A stretch of DNA of 64,000 nucleotides from UBA1941 sp046329575 (GCA_046329575.1 JAXLUJ010000003.1:248001-312000); one strand, 5' to 3'. Counted from the first letter of the stretch, positions 36,074-45,082 are shown. Notes: generated by a model not told the origin, from the sequence alone. Numbers and translations are program-made.

Positions 36074-36856
36074 TCATTTAAAATCGAACCCCCCGCCTCG
36101 CGCCGCAGCGCCTATTCCAAATAATGCAAAATCATATTTCACCGGATCGGTACGATCAAAATCCCGAAGATTTTCGGTGAGTTCGAGCACCGTTTGAAAG
36201 TCGGTCTGTTTCCTTTTAATCAATCCAAGAACCCGCGCCACACGATCCACGTGAACATCCAGCGGCATCAACAATTGCGACGCATTCAACTGTTTCCAGC
36301 ATCCCAGATCCACACCATTGTCGTCCTGCCGTACCATCCATCGCAGAAACATATTCAGCCTTTTGCAACTGCTGCCTTTGTTGGCGTTAGCAACATGCTT
36401 GCGCGTTCGCTGCGGTGCATCGTTCAACGAAAAAAACAACGGATGGAAATTTCGAAGACTTTCTTCAGTAGTAACAGCGCCTTTCACAAAAAAAGCTTCT
36501 TCCAGCGAATGATGTTGTTTATAGAATTCCTTAAAGAACGCTATAAAATACAACACATCAGTAGCATTGAAAGTGCGATGTTTGAAATGCAGAAAGGGCC
36601 GCAAATCGGTTTCCTTATGATTTGTTATAAAATCAAAAGGCGCATCATCCATCAACTCCAGCAGCCGATGGCAGGAAGCGAGGATGGATTTGCGATTTCC
36701 CCATGCCAGTGTTGCAGCGAAAAAACCGCTGATTTCCACGTCCTGCAAGCGTTTGAAGCGATGCGGAATGCTCACCGGATCGTTCGCAATAAACTGCTCA
36801 CAATTAAATTCAGCATACTTCCGCTCCAGCAAACCGAACACTTTCTCTTTTTCCAT
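36074..36856 (-). CDS. TIGR02757 family protein
   Basis: A 260-residue protein of a family widespread in Bacteroidota and related phyla. Recognisable parts are DPVSIPHRF, EISGFFAATLAWGNRKSI, HRTFNATDVLYF, the block KRLNMFLRWMVRQDDNGVDLG, the loop LLMPLDVHVDRVARVLGL, and DPVKYDFALFGIG near the end. The conserved His, Asp and Arg residues suggest a nucleic-acid or metal-related enzyme related to HhH DNA glycosylases, but no activity is established. The start is the ATG at 36856. It is divergent from recG, with 59 bases between starts. Confidence 0.88.
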   Translation of the reverse strand: MEKEKVFGLLERKYAEFNCEQFIANDPVSIPHRFKRLQDVEISGFFAATLAWGNRKSILASCHRLLELMDDAPFDFITNHKETDLRPFLHFKHRTFNATDVLYFIAFFKEFYKQHHSLEEAFFVKGAVTTEESLRNFHPLFFSLNDAPQRTRKHVANANKGSSCKRLNMFLRWMVRQDDNGVDLGCWKQLNASQLLMPLDVHVDRVARVLGLIKRKQTDFQTVLELTENLRDFDRTDPVKYDFALFGIGAAARGGGFDFK

Positions 36857-36858
36857 CG

Positions 36859-36888
36859 TTGCATCAAAAATAGCTATTCCTACCTTTG
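36859..36888 (+). promoter_or_regulatory. Bacteroidota-type promoter for recG
   Basis: TTG at 36859-36861, a 19-base spacer and TACCTTTG at 36881-36888 match the TTG-N19-TAnnTTTG consensus of the Bacteroidota primary sigma factor. The start codon follows 28 bases later. Confidence 0.6.
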
Positions 36889-36915
36889 CATTTTTCACCA
36901 CCTTAGCCCCGTTTT

Positions 36916-39015
36916 ATGACCAGTTTTCTTGCTACTCCTGTTGTTTATCTGAAAGGCGTTGGGCCGCAGCGCGCCGAGGTGTTGCAAAAAGAATTCGATA
37001 TAAAAACGTTCGGCGATTTGTTGCTGCACTTTCCTTTTCGCTATATCGACCGCACACAGATCCAGCGCGTGCGCGACATCAATTTTGAAACCACCTATGT
37101 GCAGCTGAAGGGCTATATCTCGCGCTTCAAAACAACAGGCGATAAACGCTCCAAACGAACCACAGCCACGTTTACCGATTCCAGCGGAAGCATTGAACTG
37201 GTGTGGTTTCAGGCGGGTGAGTGGGTGGTAAAAAACATTGACCTGAAAGCCGAGTATTTGTTGTATGGGAAACCCAATGTTTTCAACGGCGTTTTTAGTA
37301 TTTCACATCCTGAGCTGGAACGCGTAGAACCCAACACTCAGGAATCGCGCGGACTTCAGCCGGTTTATAATTCTACCGAAAAGGCGAAAAGAAAATTTAT
37401 TGACTCGAAGGCCATTGCCAAAATGATGCGGACGCTGGTCGATCAGATGCGCGAGCGGGATGTTCCTGAAATTATTCCTGAGGAAATTATGCGCGAACAA
37501 CGGTTGCTGCCGCGTTATGAAGCGTTGCGCCAACTTCATTTCCCTAAAAGCGAGAATCTGCTTCAGGATGCGCGGCATCGCATGAAGTTTGAAGAATTAT
37601 TCTTGATTCAATTGCGGTTGATGAAAATCAAATCGCTGAACGCCCAAAACGTTCGCGGATTACTATTGGAAAAAATCGACAATAAGTTCGATACGTTTTA
37701 TAAAGAAAAGTTGCCTTTTGAACTAACCAATGCGCAGAAGCGCGTGCTCCGCGAAATTCGCCGCGATACGCTCAGCGGCATGCAAATGAATCGGCTACTG
37801 CAAGGCGACGTAGGCAGCGGAAAGACGGTGGTGGCGCTGCTTTCCATGCTTATGGCTATCGACAATGGCTATCAGGCTGCGCAGATGGCGCCCACTGAAA
37901 TTCTGGCGCAGCAACATTTTGAAAGCATATCGCAAATGGTGAAAGGCCTTGGCGTGGAAGTGGCCTTGCTTACAGGCAATGTGAAAGGAAAAACCAGAAA
38001 ATACATTCTCGAAAATCTAAAGGAGGGAAAAATCGATCTGGTTATCGGCACGCACGCACTGATTGAAGAAACCGTGCAGTTCAAAAATATCGGCTTTGTA
38101 GTGATTGATGAACAACATCGTTTTGGCGTGGCGCAGCGCGCCAGTTTGTGGACCAAAAGCGATGTGCCGCCACACATTCTGGTAATGACGGCAACGCCCA
38201 TTCCCCGAACGCTGGCTATGACGGTGTATGGCGATTTGGATGTTTCGGTAATGGACGAGTTACCTCCTGGCCGAAAGCCGATTAAAACAGTACATCGCAA
38301 TGATAGCGACCGGTTGCGCGTTTTCGGTTTTGTGCGCGATCAAATCGCCGAAGGCCGTCAGGTGTATTTTGTTTATCCGATGATTGAAGAATCGGAAAAA
38401 AGCGATCTGAAAAATCTGATGGATGGTTATGAAAGTATCTCGCGCGCCTTTCCGTTGCCGCAGTACAAAATCGGAATTTTGCACGGCAAGATGGCGCCTG
38501 CCGATAAAGAGTATGAGATGCAGCGTTTTGCCCGTGGCGAAACGCAATTGCTGGTAGCCACTACGGTAATTGAAGTTGGCGTGAATGTGCCAAATGCCAG
38601 CGTAATGGTTATTGAAAATGCAGAACGCTTTGGTTTATCGCAGTTGCACCAGTTGCGCGGGCGGGTGGGCCGCGGAGCCTCTCAAAGCTATTGTATTTTG
38701 ATGTCGGGTAAAAAACTCTCTTCTGACAGCAAACGGCGAATTGAAGTAATGTGTGAAACCAACGACGGCTTTGTGATTGCTGAAGAAGATCTCAAACTCC
38801 GCGGACCCGGGGAATTGGATGGCACCCGCCAGAGTGGTACGTTGAACCTTAAGTTGTCAAGCATCATCGATGATGTTGTAATTCTGGAGGCAGCGCGGAA
38901 ATCGGCATTTCGGCTTATAGAAGAGGATCCCTTTCTACAGCAACCGGGGCATCAGCCGCTACGCGATTTTGTGAAGGCAGCATCGAAAGATAACACCTGG
39001 AGCCGCATCAGCTAA
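36916..39015 (+). CDS. recG: ATP-dependent DNA helicase RecG
   Basis: A 699-residue helicase that remodels stalled replication forks and branched DNA. The N-terminal wedge/OB domain covers about residues 60-160. The helicase core has Walker A LLQGDVGSGKTVVAL, motif II as DEQHRFGVAQR, motif III VMTATPIPRTLAMT, and C-terminal motifs including VATTVIEVGVNVPNA and QLRGRVGRG. The TRG region near the end (DLKLRGPGELDGTRQSG) is present. Length is normal for the family. It ends 46 bases before a terminator shared with the convergent tRNA. Confidence 0.96.
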   Translation: MTSFLATPVVYLKGVGPQRAEVLQKEFDIKTFGDLLLHFPFRYIDRTQIQRVRDINFETTYVQLKGYISRFKTTGDKRSKRTTATFTDSSGSIELVWFQAGEWVVKNIDLKAEYLLYGKPNVFNGVFSISHPELERVEPNTQESRGLQPVYNSTEKAKRKFIDSKAIAKMMRTLVDQMRERDVPEIIPEEIMREQRLLPRYEALRQLHFPKSENLLQDARHRMKFEELFLIQLRLMKIKSLNAQNVRGLLLEKIDNKFDTFYKEKLPFELTNAQKRVLREIRRDTLSGMQMNRLLQGDVGSGKTVVALLSMLMAIDNGYQAAQMAPTEILAQQHFESISQMVKGLGVEVALLTGNVKGKTRKYILENLKEGKIDLVIGTHALIEETVQFKNIGFVVIDEQHRFGVAQRASLWTKSDVPPHILVMTATPIPRTLAMTVYGDLDVSVMDELPPGRKPIKTVHRNDSDRLRVFGFVRDQIAEGRQVYFVYPMIEESEKSDLKNLMDGYESISRAFPLPQYKIGILHGKMAPADKEYEMQRFARGETQLLVATTVIEVGVNVPNASVMVIENAERFGLSQLHQLRGRVGRGASQSYCILMSGKKLSSDSKRRIEVMCETNDGFVIAEEDLKLRGPGELDGTRQSGTLNLKLSSIIDDVVILEAARKSAFRLIEEDPFLQQPGHQPLRDFVKAASKDNTWSRIS

Positions 39016-39061
39016 ATCTTTTACGATTTGCAACCGGCATATTTCTTCCATTTAATCAAAC

Positions 39062-39091
39062 AAAAAAAGCCTCCAAAATGGAGGCTTTTTT
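39062..39091. terminator. bidirectional intrinsic terminator between recG and tRNA-Glu
   Basis: Stem GCCTCC (39069-39074) pairs with GGAGGC (39080-39085) around a five-base loop. An A-tract precedes it and a T-tract follows it, so it can stop transcription from recG and from the tRNA on the other strand. Confidence 0.88.
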
Positions 39092-39092
39092 G

Positions 39093-39164
39093 TACCGCGT
39101 GGGGGAATCGAACCCCCCTTTCATCCGTGAAAGGGACGTGTCCTAACCGATAGACGAACGCGGC
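39093..39164 (-). tRNA. tRNA-Glu (anticodon TTC)
   Basis: Read on the minus strand, the 72-base sequence begins GCCGCGT and ends ACGCGGT plus discriminator A, giving a seven-pair acceptor stem. The D arm contains ATCGGTTAGGAC. The anticodon stem CGTCC/GGATG encloses the loop CTTTCAC with anticodon TTC. The T arm is GGGGGTTCGATTCCCCC. CCA is not encoded. A matching promoter lies just upstream. Confidence 0.95.
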
Positions 39165-39183
39165 ATTTCCTTTAACGGGAGCG

Positions 39184-39213
39184 CAAAAATAACAGTTTAA
39201 CCGAAACTCACAA
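39184..39213 (-). promoter_or_regulatory. promoter of tRNA-Glu
   Basis: On the minus strand TTG (39213-39211), a 19-base spacer and TATTTTTG (39191-39184) fit the Bacteroidota consensus. The tRNA 5' end lies 20 bases further on. It is arranged back to back with the icd promoter. Confidence 0.65.
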
Positions 39214-39219
39214 TAGTCA

Positions 39220-39250
39220 TTTGCTATTTTCAGGCACTTCCTTAGGTTTG
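39220..39250 (+). promoter_or_regulatory. promoter of icd
   Basis: TTTG at 39220-39223, exactly 19 bases, then TAGGTTTG at 39243-39250: a perfect match to TTTG-N19-TAnnTTTG. The icd start codon is at 39281. Confidence 0.75.
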
Positions 39251-39280
39251 CCCCCTCAAAAAAATCAAAACAACAAGAAT

Positions 39281-40606
39281 ATGGGCGAGAAAATTTCCAT
39301 TCAAAACGGCAAACTTAATGTGCCGAACCATCCAATTGTTCCATTTATTGAAGGTGATGGCACCGGCCCGGATATCTGGCGCGCCTCAGTGCGGGTGCTG
39401 GACGCTGCTGTAGAAAAAGCCTATGGTGGCCAACGGAAAATTGAATGGAAAGAAGTATTGGCCGGCGAAAAAGCGTTCAACCAAACCGGCAACTGGCTGC
39501 CTGATGAAACGCTGGCTGCGTTTAACGAATACCTCGTAGGTATTAAAGGACCACTTACTACTCCGGTTGGTGGCGGTATCCGCTCACTGAATGTGGCGCT
39601 GCGCCAAATCCTTGATTTGTATGTTTGTTTGCGTCCGGTTCGTTACTATTCGGGAACGCCATCGCCTGTAAAACGCCCCGAAGCAGTTGAAATGACGATT
39701 TTCCGGGAGAATACTGAAGATATTTATGCCGGTATTGAATATGTAGGCGGCAGCGCGGATGCTCAGAAATTACTAGATTTCCTGAGCAGCAATTTCCCTA
39801 AAGATTTTGGTAAAATTCGTTTCGGCACAAAAGAAAAGGCAGAGGATTTCTGGAAAAAGACCGGCTTGAACGAAAACACCGACGTATGCGTGGGTCTTGG
39901 TGTGAAACCGGTTAGCCGTTCAGGAAGCGTGCGTTTAATTAAGAGCGCTATAGAATACGCTATTCAACACAAACGCAAAAGTGTTACCCTGGTTCACAAA
40001 GGCAATATTATGAAGTTCACCGAAGGTGGTTTCCGCGACTGGGGTTATGAATTGGCCGAACGTATGTTTTCAAAAGAAACCTATACATGGAATACCTGGG
40101 AGAAGACTAAAAAAGAAAAAGGCGAAGCCGCTGCCAACGATGAAATGAAAGCAGCCGTTGCCGCAGGAAAAATCATAGTTAAAGACGCCATTGCCGATAT
40201 TGCCCTGCAACAAGTGCTAACCCGTCCTGAAGATTTTGATGTGATTGCTACACTGAACCTTAATGGCGATTATCTGAGCGATGCCCTGGCCGCACAAGTA
40301 GGCGGAATTGGTATTGCCCCGGGCGCGAACATCAACTACATCACCGGCCACGCTATCTTTGAAGCAACTCACGGAACAGCTCCTAAATACGCCAACCTCG
40401 ATAAAGTGAATCCGGGTTCGGTAATTCTTTCAGGCGCTATGATGCTGGAATATTTTGGTTGGCTGGAAGCCGCTGAAATGATTCACAAAGGTCTTGGCAA
40501 CGCCATCAAAGCGAAACGCGTTACGTATGATTTCGCCCGCCTGATGGAAGGTGCTACTGAAGTGAAATGCTCTGAATTCGGCGACGAGATCATTAAGAAT
40601 TTTTAA
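39281..40606 (+). CDS. icd: isocitrate dehydrogenase (NADP+)
   Basis: A 441-residue TCA-cycle enzyme that oxidises isocitrate to 2-oxoglutarate. Typical parts are IPFIEGDGTGPDIW-like FIEGDGTGPDIW, the phosphorylation/substrate loop PLTTPVGGGIRSLNVALRQ, DLYVCLRPVRYY, MTIFRENTEDIYAGIEY, THGTAPKYANLDKVNPGS and GAMMLEYFGW. The start is the ATG at 39281, which follows a perfect promoter; an upstream in-frame extension would overlap that promoter. It belongs to the same pathway as the citrate synthase at the window's left edge. Confidence 0.95.
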   Translation: MGEKISIQNGKLNVPNHPIVPFIEGDGTGPDIWRASVRVLDAAVEKAYGGQRKIEWKEVLAGEKAFNQTGNWLPDETLAAFNEYLVGIKGPLTTPVGGGIRSLNVALRQILDLYVCLRPVRYYSGTPSPVKRPEAVEMTIFRENTEDIYAGIEYVGGSADAQKLLDFLSSNFPKDFGKIRFGTKEKAEDFWKKTGLNENTDVCVGLGVKPVSRSGSVRLIKSAIEYAIQHKRKSVTLVHKGNIMKFTEGGFRDWGYELAERMFSKETYTWNTWEKTKKEKGEAAANDEMKAAVAAGKIIVKDAIADIALQQVLTRPEDFDVIATLNLNGDYLSDALAAQVGGIGIAPGANINYITGHAIFEATHGTAPKYANLDKVNPGSVILSGAMMLEYFGWLEAAEMIHKGLGNAIKAKRVTYDFARLMEGATEVKCSEFGDEIIKNF

Positions 40607-40662
40607 TAGCACTTTCGAAAAGTGTATTGATTTCTGAAATCTATTTCCCATAACTTTGTTTG

Positions 40663-41043
40663 ATGGGATTAGTTTATTCTGAAATTGATTTATCGAATCC
40701 TTCAAAACCTGAATTAGAACCGGTAGCTGTAAAATGTTTAGCAGTTACCGGTTCTACATATCTTGTAATTCCTCAGCATATCGCTACCCAATTGCAATTA
40801 AAAACTATTGAAACCCGGGAGGCAACAACAGCAGATGGCAGTTCGCACACCGTTCCTTATGCAGGGCCTGTACAGGTGCGTTTTCAAAACAGAAATTGCT
40901 TTGTTGGAACATTAGTTATGGGTGATGAAGTATTATTAGGCGCTGTGCCGATGGAGGATATGGATCTAATTGTACATCCTAAGTTGCTGAAAGTTACTGT
41001 AAATCCTGAAAGTCCGAACATCGCTCGCGGACATGTAAAATAG
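40663..41043 (+). CDS. retropepsin-like aspartic protease homologue lacking the catalytic Asp
   Basis: A 126-residue single-domain protein of the clan AA type found in many Bacteroidota and cyanobacteria. The expected L-V-D-T-G-S active-site motif reads LAVTGSTYLVIP, so position 28 is Val (codon GTT at 40744-40746) instead of Asp. The rest is well kept: a flap-like ADGSSHTVPYAGPVQV and the typical ending LGAVPMEDMDLIVHPKLLKV. Proteolysis is unlikely; a binding role or recent inactivation are the alternatives. The start is the ATG at 40663, five bases after a TAACTTTG box (40651-40658). Confidence 0.75.
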   Translation: MGLVYSEIDLSNPSKPELEPVAVKCLAVTGSTYLVIPQHIATQLQLKTIETREATTADGSSHTVPYAGPVQVRFQNRNCFVGTLVMGDEVLLGAVPMEDMDLIVHPKLLKVTVNPESPNIARGHVK

Positions 41044-41101
41044 ATCTGTTCCACTCAAACGGCAGAAGTAAAACGGATGTCGTACTATTGCAAAAAAGTT
41101 T

Positions 41102-42031
41102 GTGCGCGTTTTCCATAGCTTAGAACAGTTGCCTGTATTTACCAATTCCGTGATCACCATCGGAACGTTTGATGGCGTGCATAAAGGCCACCAGAAGATC
41201 ATTCAGCGGCTGCAGCACTGGAGCCAACAGCTTCAGGGCGAAAGCGTCATCATTACTTTTCATCCGCATCCACGCCTGGTAATCCATCCGCAGGATACGT
41301 CGCTTCAGTTGCTCAACACCATCGAGGAAAAGATCGCATTATTGGAAAAATACGGCGTGGACAATGTAGTGGTAGTGCCGTTTTCCAGGCATTTTTCGGA
41401 AATGGAAGCCGAAGAATATATACGCGATTTTCTTGTAAAAAACTTCCAGCCAAAAGCTATTGTTATTGGCTACGATCATCGCTTTGGAAAAGATCGTATC
41501 GGCGATTTCCGTCTGTTTGAAAACATGCAGTCGGAATTCGGTTATGCCCTGGAAGAAATACCCAAGCAAGTGCTGGATGATATTGCAATAAGTTCTTCCA
41601 AAATCAGAAGCGCGCTGCATGAAGGCGAAACCGCTACCGCTAATGAATTATTAGGCCATCGGTATTCCATTAGCGGAATTGTGGTAAAAGGTTTGCAGAA
41701 TGGACGCAAGCTGGGTTATCCTACTGCCAACATTCAGGTCAGCGATTCCCACAAGTTGATACCGAAAACCGGCATTTATGCGGCTGAAGTGATTTGGAAG
41801 GGCTCGCGTTATGGAGGCCTCCTTTCTATTGGTTATAATCCCACTTTTGGTGGCACCTCGCATACGGTGGAAGTAAACCTCCTGAACTTTGACCGCGATA
41901 TTTATGGCGAAACGATCAGCGTAGAATTAATCGCCTATGTAAGGCCTGAAAAAAAGTTCGATTCGCTGGAAACGCTGATAGCCGCAATGGATCATGATAA
42001 AGAAGTAATCACCGGAATTTTGGAAAATTAA
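41102..42031 (+). CDS. ribF: bifunctional riboflavin kinase / FAD synthetase
   Basis: A 309-residue enzyme making FMN and then FAD from riboflavin. The N-terminal FAD synthetase domain has ITIGTFDGVHKGHQ and the second nucleotidyltransferase motif SSSKIRSAL. The C-terminal flavokinase domain shows GRKLGYPTANIQV, GIYAAEV and GYNPTFGG. The start is GTG at 41102 (reading MRVFHSLEQLP); no upstream ATG fits. It is flanked by accessory genes of higher AT content. Confidence 0.94.
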   Translation: MRVFHSLEQLPVFTNSVITIGTFDGVHKGHQKIIQRLQHWSQQLQGESVIITFHPHPRLVIHPQDTSLQLLNTIEEKIALLEKYGVDNVVVVPFSRHFSEMEAEEYIRDFLVKNFQPKAIVIGYDHRFGKDRIGDFRLFENMQSEFGYALEEIPKQVLDDIAISSSKIRSALHEGETATANELLGHRYSISGIVVKGLQNGRKLGYPTANIQVSDSHKLIPKTGIYAAEVIWKGSRYGGLLSIGYNPTFGGTSHTVEVNLLNFDRDIYGETISVELIAYVRPEKKFDSLETLIAAMDHDKEVITGILEN

Positions 42032-42148
42032 GTATCCCTGAAGACTATAAATGATTGCGAAAGGCTAATTGGTGAGCGTAGTGAAAAACACGTTTAATTA
42101 ACTGACTTCACTGGAATTTAATATACTAGCAATCTGAATGCTATCACC

Positions 42149-43105
42149 ATGAATAGTTTCCCTGAATTACAACATCCTCATGCACGTTTGTTAAATGAAA
42201 CAGTTCCGATAGAGTATTTTATTAAAGAGGTTTTAAAATATCCTGTAAAAGACGCAACCGAGCTGCATAAAATTACCACACTAATAAGAACAGCAGAGGC
42301 GGATCTTAGTAATTTCAAAAAAACGTCACAAACACTTGCGTTTGAAAATGAAAGACATCCGAATTATAGATCCAATGCCAGCAGACTCGAACTTCGAAAA
42401 TTAATAGTCAAAGAACTTCTTGAAAAAAAGAGGCTGGAAAATGATGACAAACTTTCATTGGGGAAAGGCGGAGCGCTTCCCATGACCGAAGTACGTTATC
42501 TTAGTCAGGCGTACTTGTTAATTGGTTTGCCGGCGTCCGGCAAATCCCAAATTGCTAATTTAGTTGCTGATAAATACGGAGCGATAATAGTAGATTCAGA
42601 TTTCGTGAAACGAAAATTACCGGAATACCGTTCTCCGTCAGGCGCAACTCTTGTTCATAGCGAATCATCTGCAATTATTTTCGGTGATACGGCAGTTGAT
42701 ATGGGTGATTTTGAACCGCTTATTGACAATTGCCTAAAAAGGAAAGCAAACATCGTCATTCCGAAAGTTGGTCAGGATTATAAAAGTATAATTGATTTCA
42801 CAAAAAATTTGAAGGAGCGCAACTATCAGGTCCATCTCACGTTAATATGCTTAGATAAGGTACACGCCACATCCAGAGCGCTTACTCGATTAATTAAAAG
42901 TAGGAGATATGTTCCCCTCTCATTGATATTTGACGGATTTGGAAACGAACCAATCCTCACATTTTATAAATTATTTAGCGGTTTGCATTGCGATAAAGAT
43001 TTATTTTGTAGTTATGGTAAAATTAGCACTGCGGTTCAAATTGGACAAAATCCCAAAGTGATATATGCAGATGAGGATAACCCGGCATCTATATTCAAGG
43101 AATAA
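42149..43105 (+). CDS. zeta-toxin-like P-loop kinase
   Basis: A 318-residue protein. The first 110 residues are helical and unlike any domain I can name. The kinase core starts with Walker A GLPASGKSQIA (126-133) and is followed by IIVDSDFVKRKLPEY (D149/D151 in the position of the substrate-side acid), HSESSAIIFGD, VIPKVGQDYKS and a lid-like RALTRLIKSRRYVP. Zeta toxins phosphorylate UDP-N-acetylglucosamine or related nucleotides. A small basic protein follows 31 bases downstream. The DNA is visibly richer in A and T than the flanking ribF and purN genes, which suggests acquisition. Whether it is toxic is not known. Confidence 0.7.
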   Translation: MNSFPELQHPHARLLNETVPIEYFIKEVLKYPVKDATELHKITTLIRTAEADLSNFKKTSQTLAFENERHPNYRSNASRLELRKLIVKELLEKKRLENDDKLSLGKGGALPMTEVRYLSQAYLLIGLPASGKSQIANLVADKYGAIIVDSDFVKRKLPEYRSPSGATLVHSESSAIIFGDTAVDMGDFEPLIDNCLKRKANIVIPKVGQDYKSIIDFTKNLKERNYQVHLTLICLDKVHATSRALTRLIKSRRYVPLSLIFDGFGNEPILTFYKLFSGLHCDKDLFCSYGKISTAVQIGQNPKVIYADEDNPASIFKE

Positions 43106-43136
43106 CTTTTTAGATTTATCCGATAAATAACTCACC

Positions 43137-43322
43137 ATGGCAAAACGATCATTAAACACTTCTTATAATAGAGAAGGAAAAAAGAGGGTAATTATTCGTA
43201 AGGAACATACTGCTACCAGAAAATCATCCGGAGCAGTTATGGATTTATATTATAATCAAGAACTGCGTGCCATCGCCGCATTCTCCCAACGCACTCAGGA
43301 ATTGAAACGAAAACAAGGCTAG
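43137..43322 (+). CDS. small basic protein downstream of the zeta-like kinase
   Basis: A 61-residue protein, very rich in Lys and Arg (KRSLNTSYNREGKKRVIIRK, QELKRKQG). It has no signal peptide and no known domain. Spacing, strand and shared AT-rich composition tie it to the kinase gene. It could be a cognate partner or antitoxin, although classic epsilon antitoxins are acidic and precede the toxin. It could also be a nucleic-acid-binding protein. Confidence 0.55.
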   Translation: MAKRSLNTSYNREGKKRVIIRKEHTATRKSSGAVMDLYYNQELRAIAAFSQRTQELKRKQG

Positions 43323-43340
43323 CTCCCGCTTCTATAAACG

Positions 43341-43925
43341 CTATCCCGCGTTTATAAAGTGCCGCTCAATCACCCTCGGATACCAATAGTGCTCCAAAAC
43401 CAAAACTTTTTTCGCAACGGCTTCAGCCGTATCTCCTTTATCAATGGGCGTTCTCGCCTGGTGAATTACTGCGCCTTCATCATAGCGCTCATTCACCAGA
43501 TGAATGCTCGGGCCGCTCTCCGTTTCTCCCGCCTCCACCACGGCGCGGTGCACGTGCATGCCATGCATACCGGGCCCGCCAAAACGCGGTAATAACGCCG
43601 GATGAATGTTCAGTATCTTTCCCTCAAAAGCGCGAACCAAAAACGAAGGAATCAATAGCAGAAATCCGGCCAACACAATGCCATCCACCTCATAACGCGC
43701 CAACAACTCCAGCATACTTCCCTCATTATTCAATTCGGCTTTTTTTACTAACACTGCCGGAACGCCAAAAGCTTTGGCCACTTCAAACACACCGGCGCCT
43801 TCCTTGTTGCAAACAATCACCGAAACGCGCAAGTCTTCCCTGTTTCTGAAATATTCCAGAATGGCCCTGGCATTGCTGCCACCGCCCGATGCAAAAACAG
43901 CTAAATGGACTACCTTTTTACTCAT
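43341..43925 (-). CDS. purN: phosphoribosylglycinamide formyltransferase
   Basis: A 194-residue purine biosynthesis enzyme that formylates GAR using 10-formyltetrahydrofolate. It shows FASGGGSNARAILEYF for phosphate binding, VLAGFLLLIP, the catalytic Asn-His region ILNIHPALLPRFGGPGMHG, and the Asp loop RYDEGAVIHQ. Start chosen at the ATG at 43925 (MSKKVVHLAVFASGG); another ATG lies two codons upstream. It is divergent from anmK with a 53-base gap. Confidence 0.94.
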   Translation of the reverse strand: MSKKVVHLAVFASGGGSNARAILEYFRNREDLRVSVIVCNKEGAGVFEVAKAFGVPAVLVKKAELNNEGSMLELLARYEVDGIVLAGFLLLIPSFLVRAFEGKILNIHPALLPRFGGPGMHGMHVHRAVVEAGETESGPSIHLVNERYDEGAVIHQARTPIDKGDTAEAVAKKVLVLEHYWYPRVIERHFINAG

Positions 43926-43978
43926 GTGCATTTCAAAAGAAAGAATTCCATTTAATAATCTTCCTTCGTCCTGTGTTT

Positions 43979-45082
43979 ATGACAACAGAATATCGCATCA
44001 TCGGTTTGATGTCGGGCAGTTCGCTCGATGGGCTGGACCTTGCCTATTGTACGTTTCGCCACGATGGGAAATGGCATTTTACCATTGAAAATGCTATTTG
44101 CTATCCTTATGAAGGCGAGCTTCATGAACTGTTAGAAGATGCCCGAAACTTAGGCGCAGCCGACCTTTGGGAACTTCACGCCCGTTTAGGAGCGCACTTT
44201 GCCGACTGTGTAAACCGCTTCATTAAAAAAAATGAACTGCATGGGAAAGTAGATGCCATCGCCTCGCATGGCCATACGATTTTCCACTATCCCGAGCGCC
44301 GATTTACCTGCCAAATCGGCGATGGTGCCGCGCTTTCGGCAAAAACCCACCTTCCCGTAATTTGCGATTTCAGAAGTGCCGATGTGGCTTTAGGCGGACA
44401 AGGCACACCCATCGTACCCATTGCCGATCTACTGCTGTTTCCTGAAACGCCGCTGCTGCTTAACATTGGCGGCATTGCAAACATTTCTGCAAAAATGGAT
44501 GGAAGCATTCTGGCGTTCGACGTCTGCGCGGCCAATCAGTTGCTCAACTTTTTTGCGCAGCAAAAAAAGTTGGCTTACGACGACGGCGGCAAACTAGCCC
44601 GAAAAGGGACGGTGCATCCTGAACTGCTAAACGCCCTCAACGATGACCCCTATTTTGAGCAGCCATTCCCAAAATCACTCGACAACGGCTTCTCCAAAAA
44701 AATGCTGCAGGAAACCGAATATTTTTCGGTGACCACCGAAGATCAATTGGCTACCTGTTGCGAACATATTGCCATGCAAATTGCGCAACATATTGAAATG
44801 ATTGAAGAAGAAACCGGGCGAAACTTTGATGCTTCCCAAACCATGTTGGTAACCGGCGGTGGCGCCTTTAATACCTATTTGATGGAACGCATTGCATCCA
44901 GAGTGAAGGTTCGTTTGGCGGTGCCCGATGAACAAATCGTGAAATACAAAGAAGCGCTGGCCATAGCTTTTATGGGCGTGCTTTTCGAGCGGGGTGAACC
45001 GAACGTGCTTCGTTCAGTTACCGGCGCCTCGGCTAACTCCATTGGCGGATGCCGTTATGGAACTAAACTGAACAGCCAATGA
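43979..45082 (+). CDS. anmK: anhydro-N-acetylmuramic acid kinase
   Basis: A 367-residue sugar kinase of the ASKHA fold that recycles 1,6-anhydro-MurNAc from peptidoglycan turnover to MurNAc-6-phosphate. Recognised by IGLMSGSSLDGLDLAY at the N terminus, AIASHGHTIFHYP, LGGQGTPIVPIAD, LLNIGGIANIS, VCAANQLLNFF and VTGGGAFNTYLM. The ATG at 43979 gives the normal start. It overlaps the next gene by four bases. Confidence 0.94.
   Translation: MTTEYRIIGLMSGSSLDGLDLAYCTFRHDGKWHFTIENAICYPYEGELHELLEDARNLGAADLWELHARLGAHFADCVNRFIKKNELHGKVDAIASHGHTIFHYPERRFTCQIGDGAALSAKTHLPVICDFRSADVALGGQGTPIVPIADLLLFPETPLLLNIGGIANISAKMDGSILAFDVCAANQLLNFFAQQKKLAYDDGGKLARKGTVHPELLNALNDDPYFEQPFPKSLDNGFSKKMLQETEYFSVTTEDQLATCCEHIAMQIAQHIEMIEEETGRNFDASQTMLVTGGGAFNTYLMERIASRVKVRLAVPDEQIVKYKEALAIAFMGVLFERGEPNVLRSVTGASANSIGGCRYGTKLNSQ

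Noticed and set aside
35874..36124. Open frames in both directions through element D
   Set aside because: GC-rich repeat DNA stays open by chance; amino acid composition is low-complexity and no start is supported.
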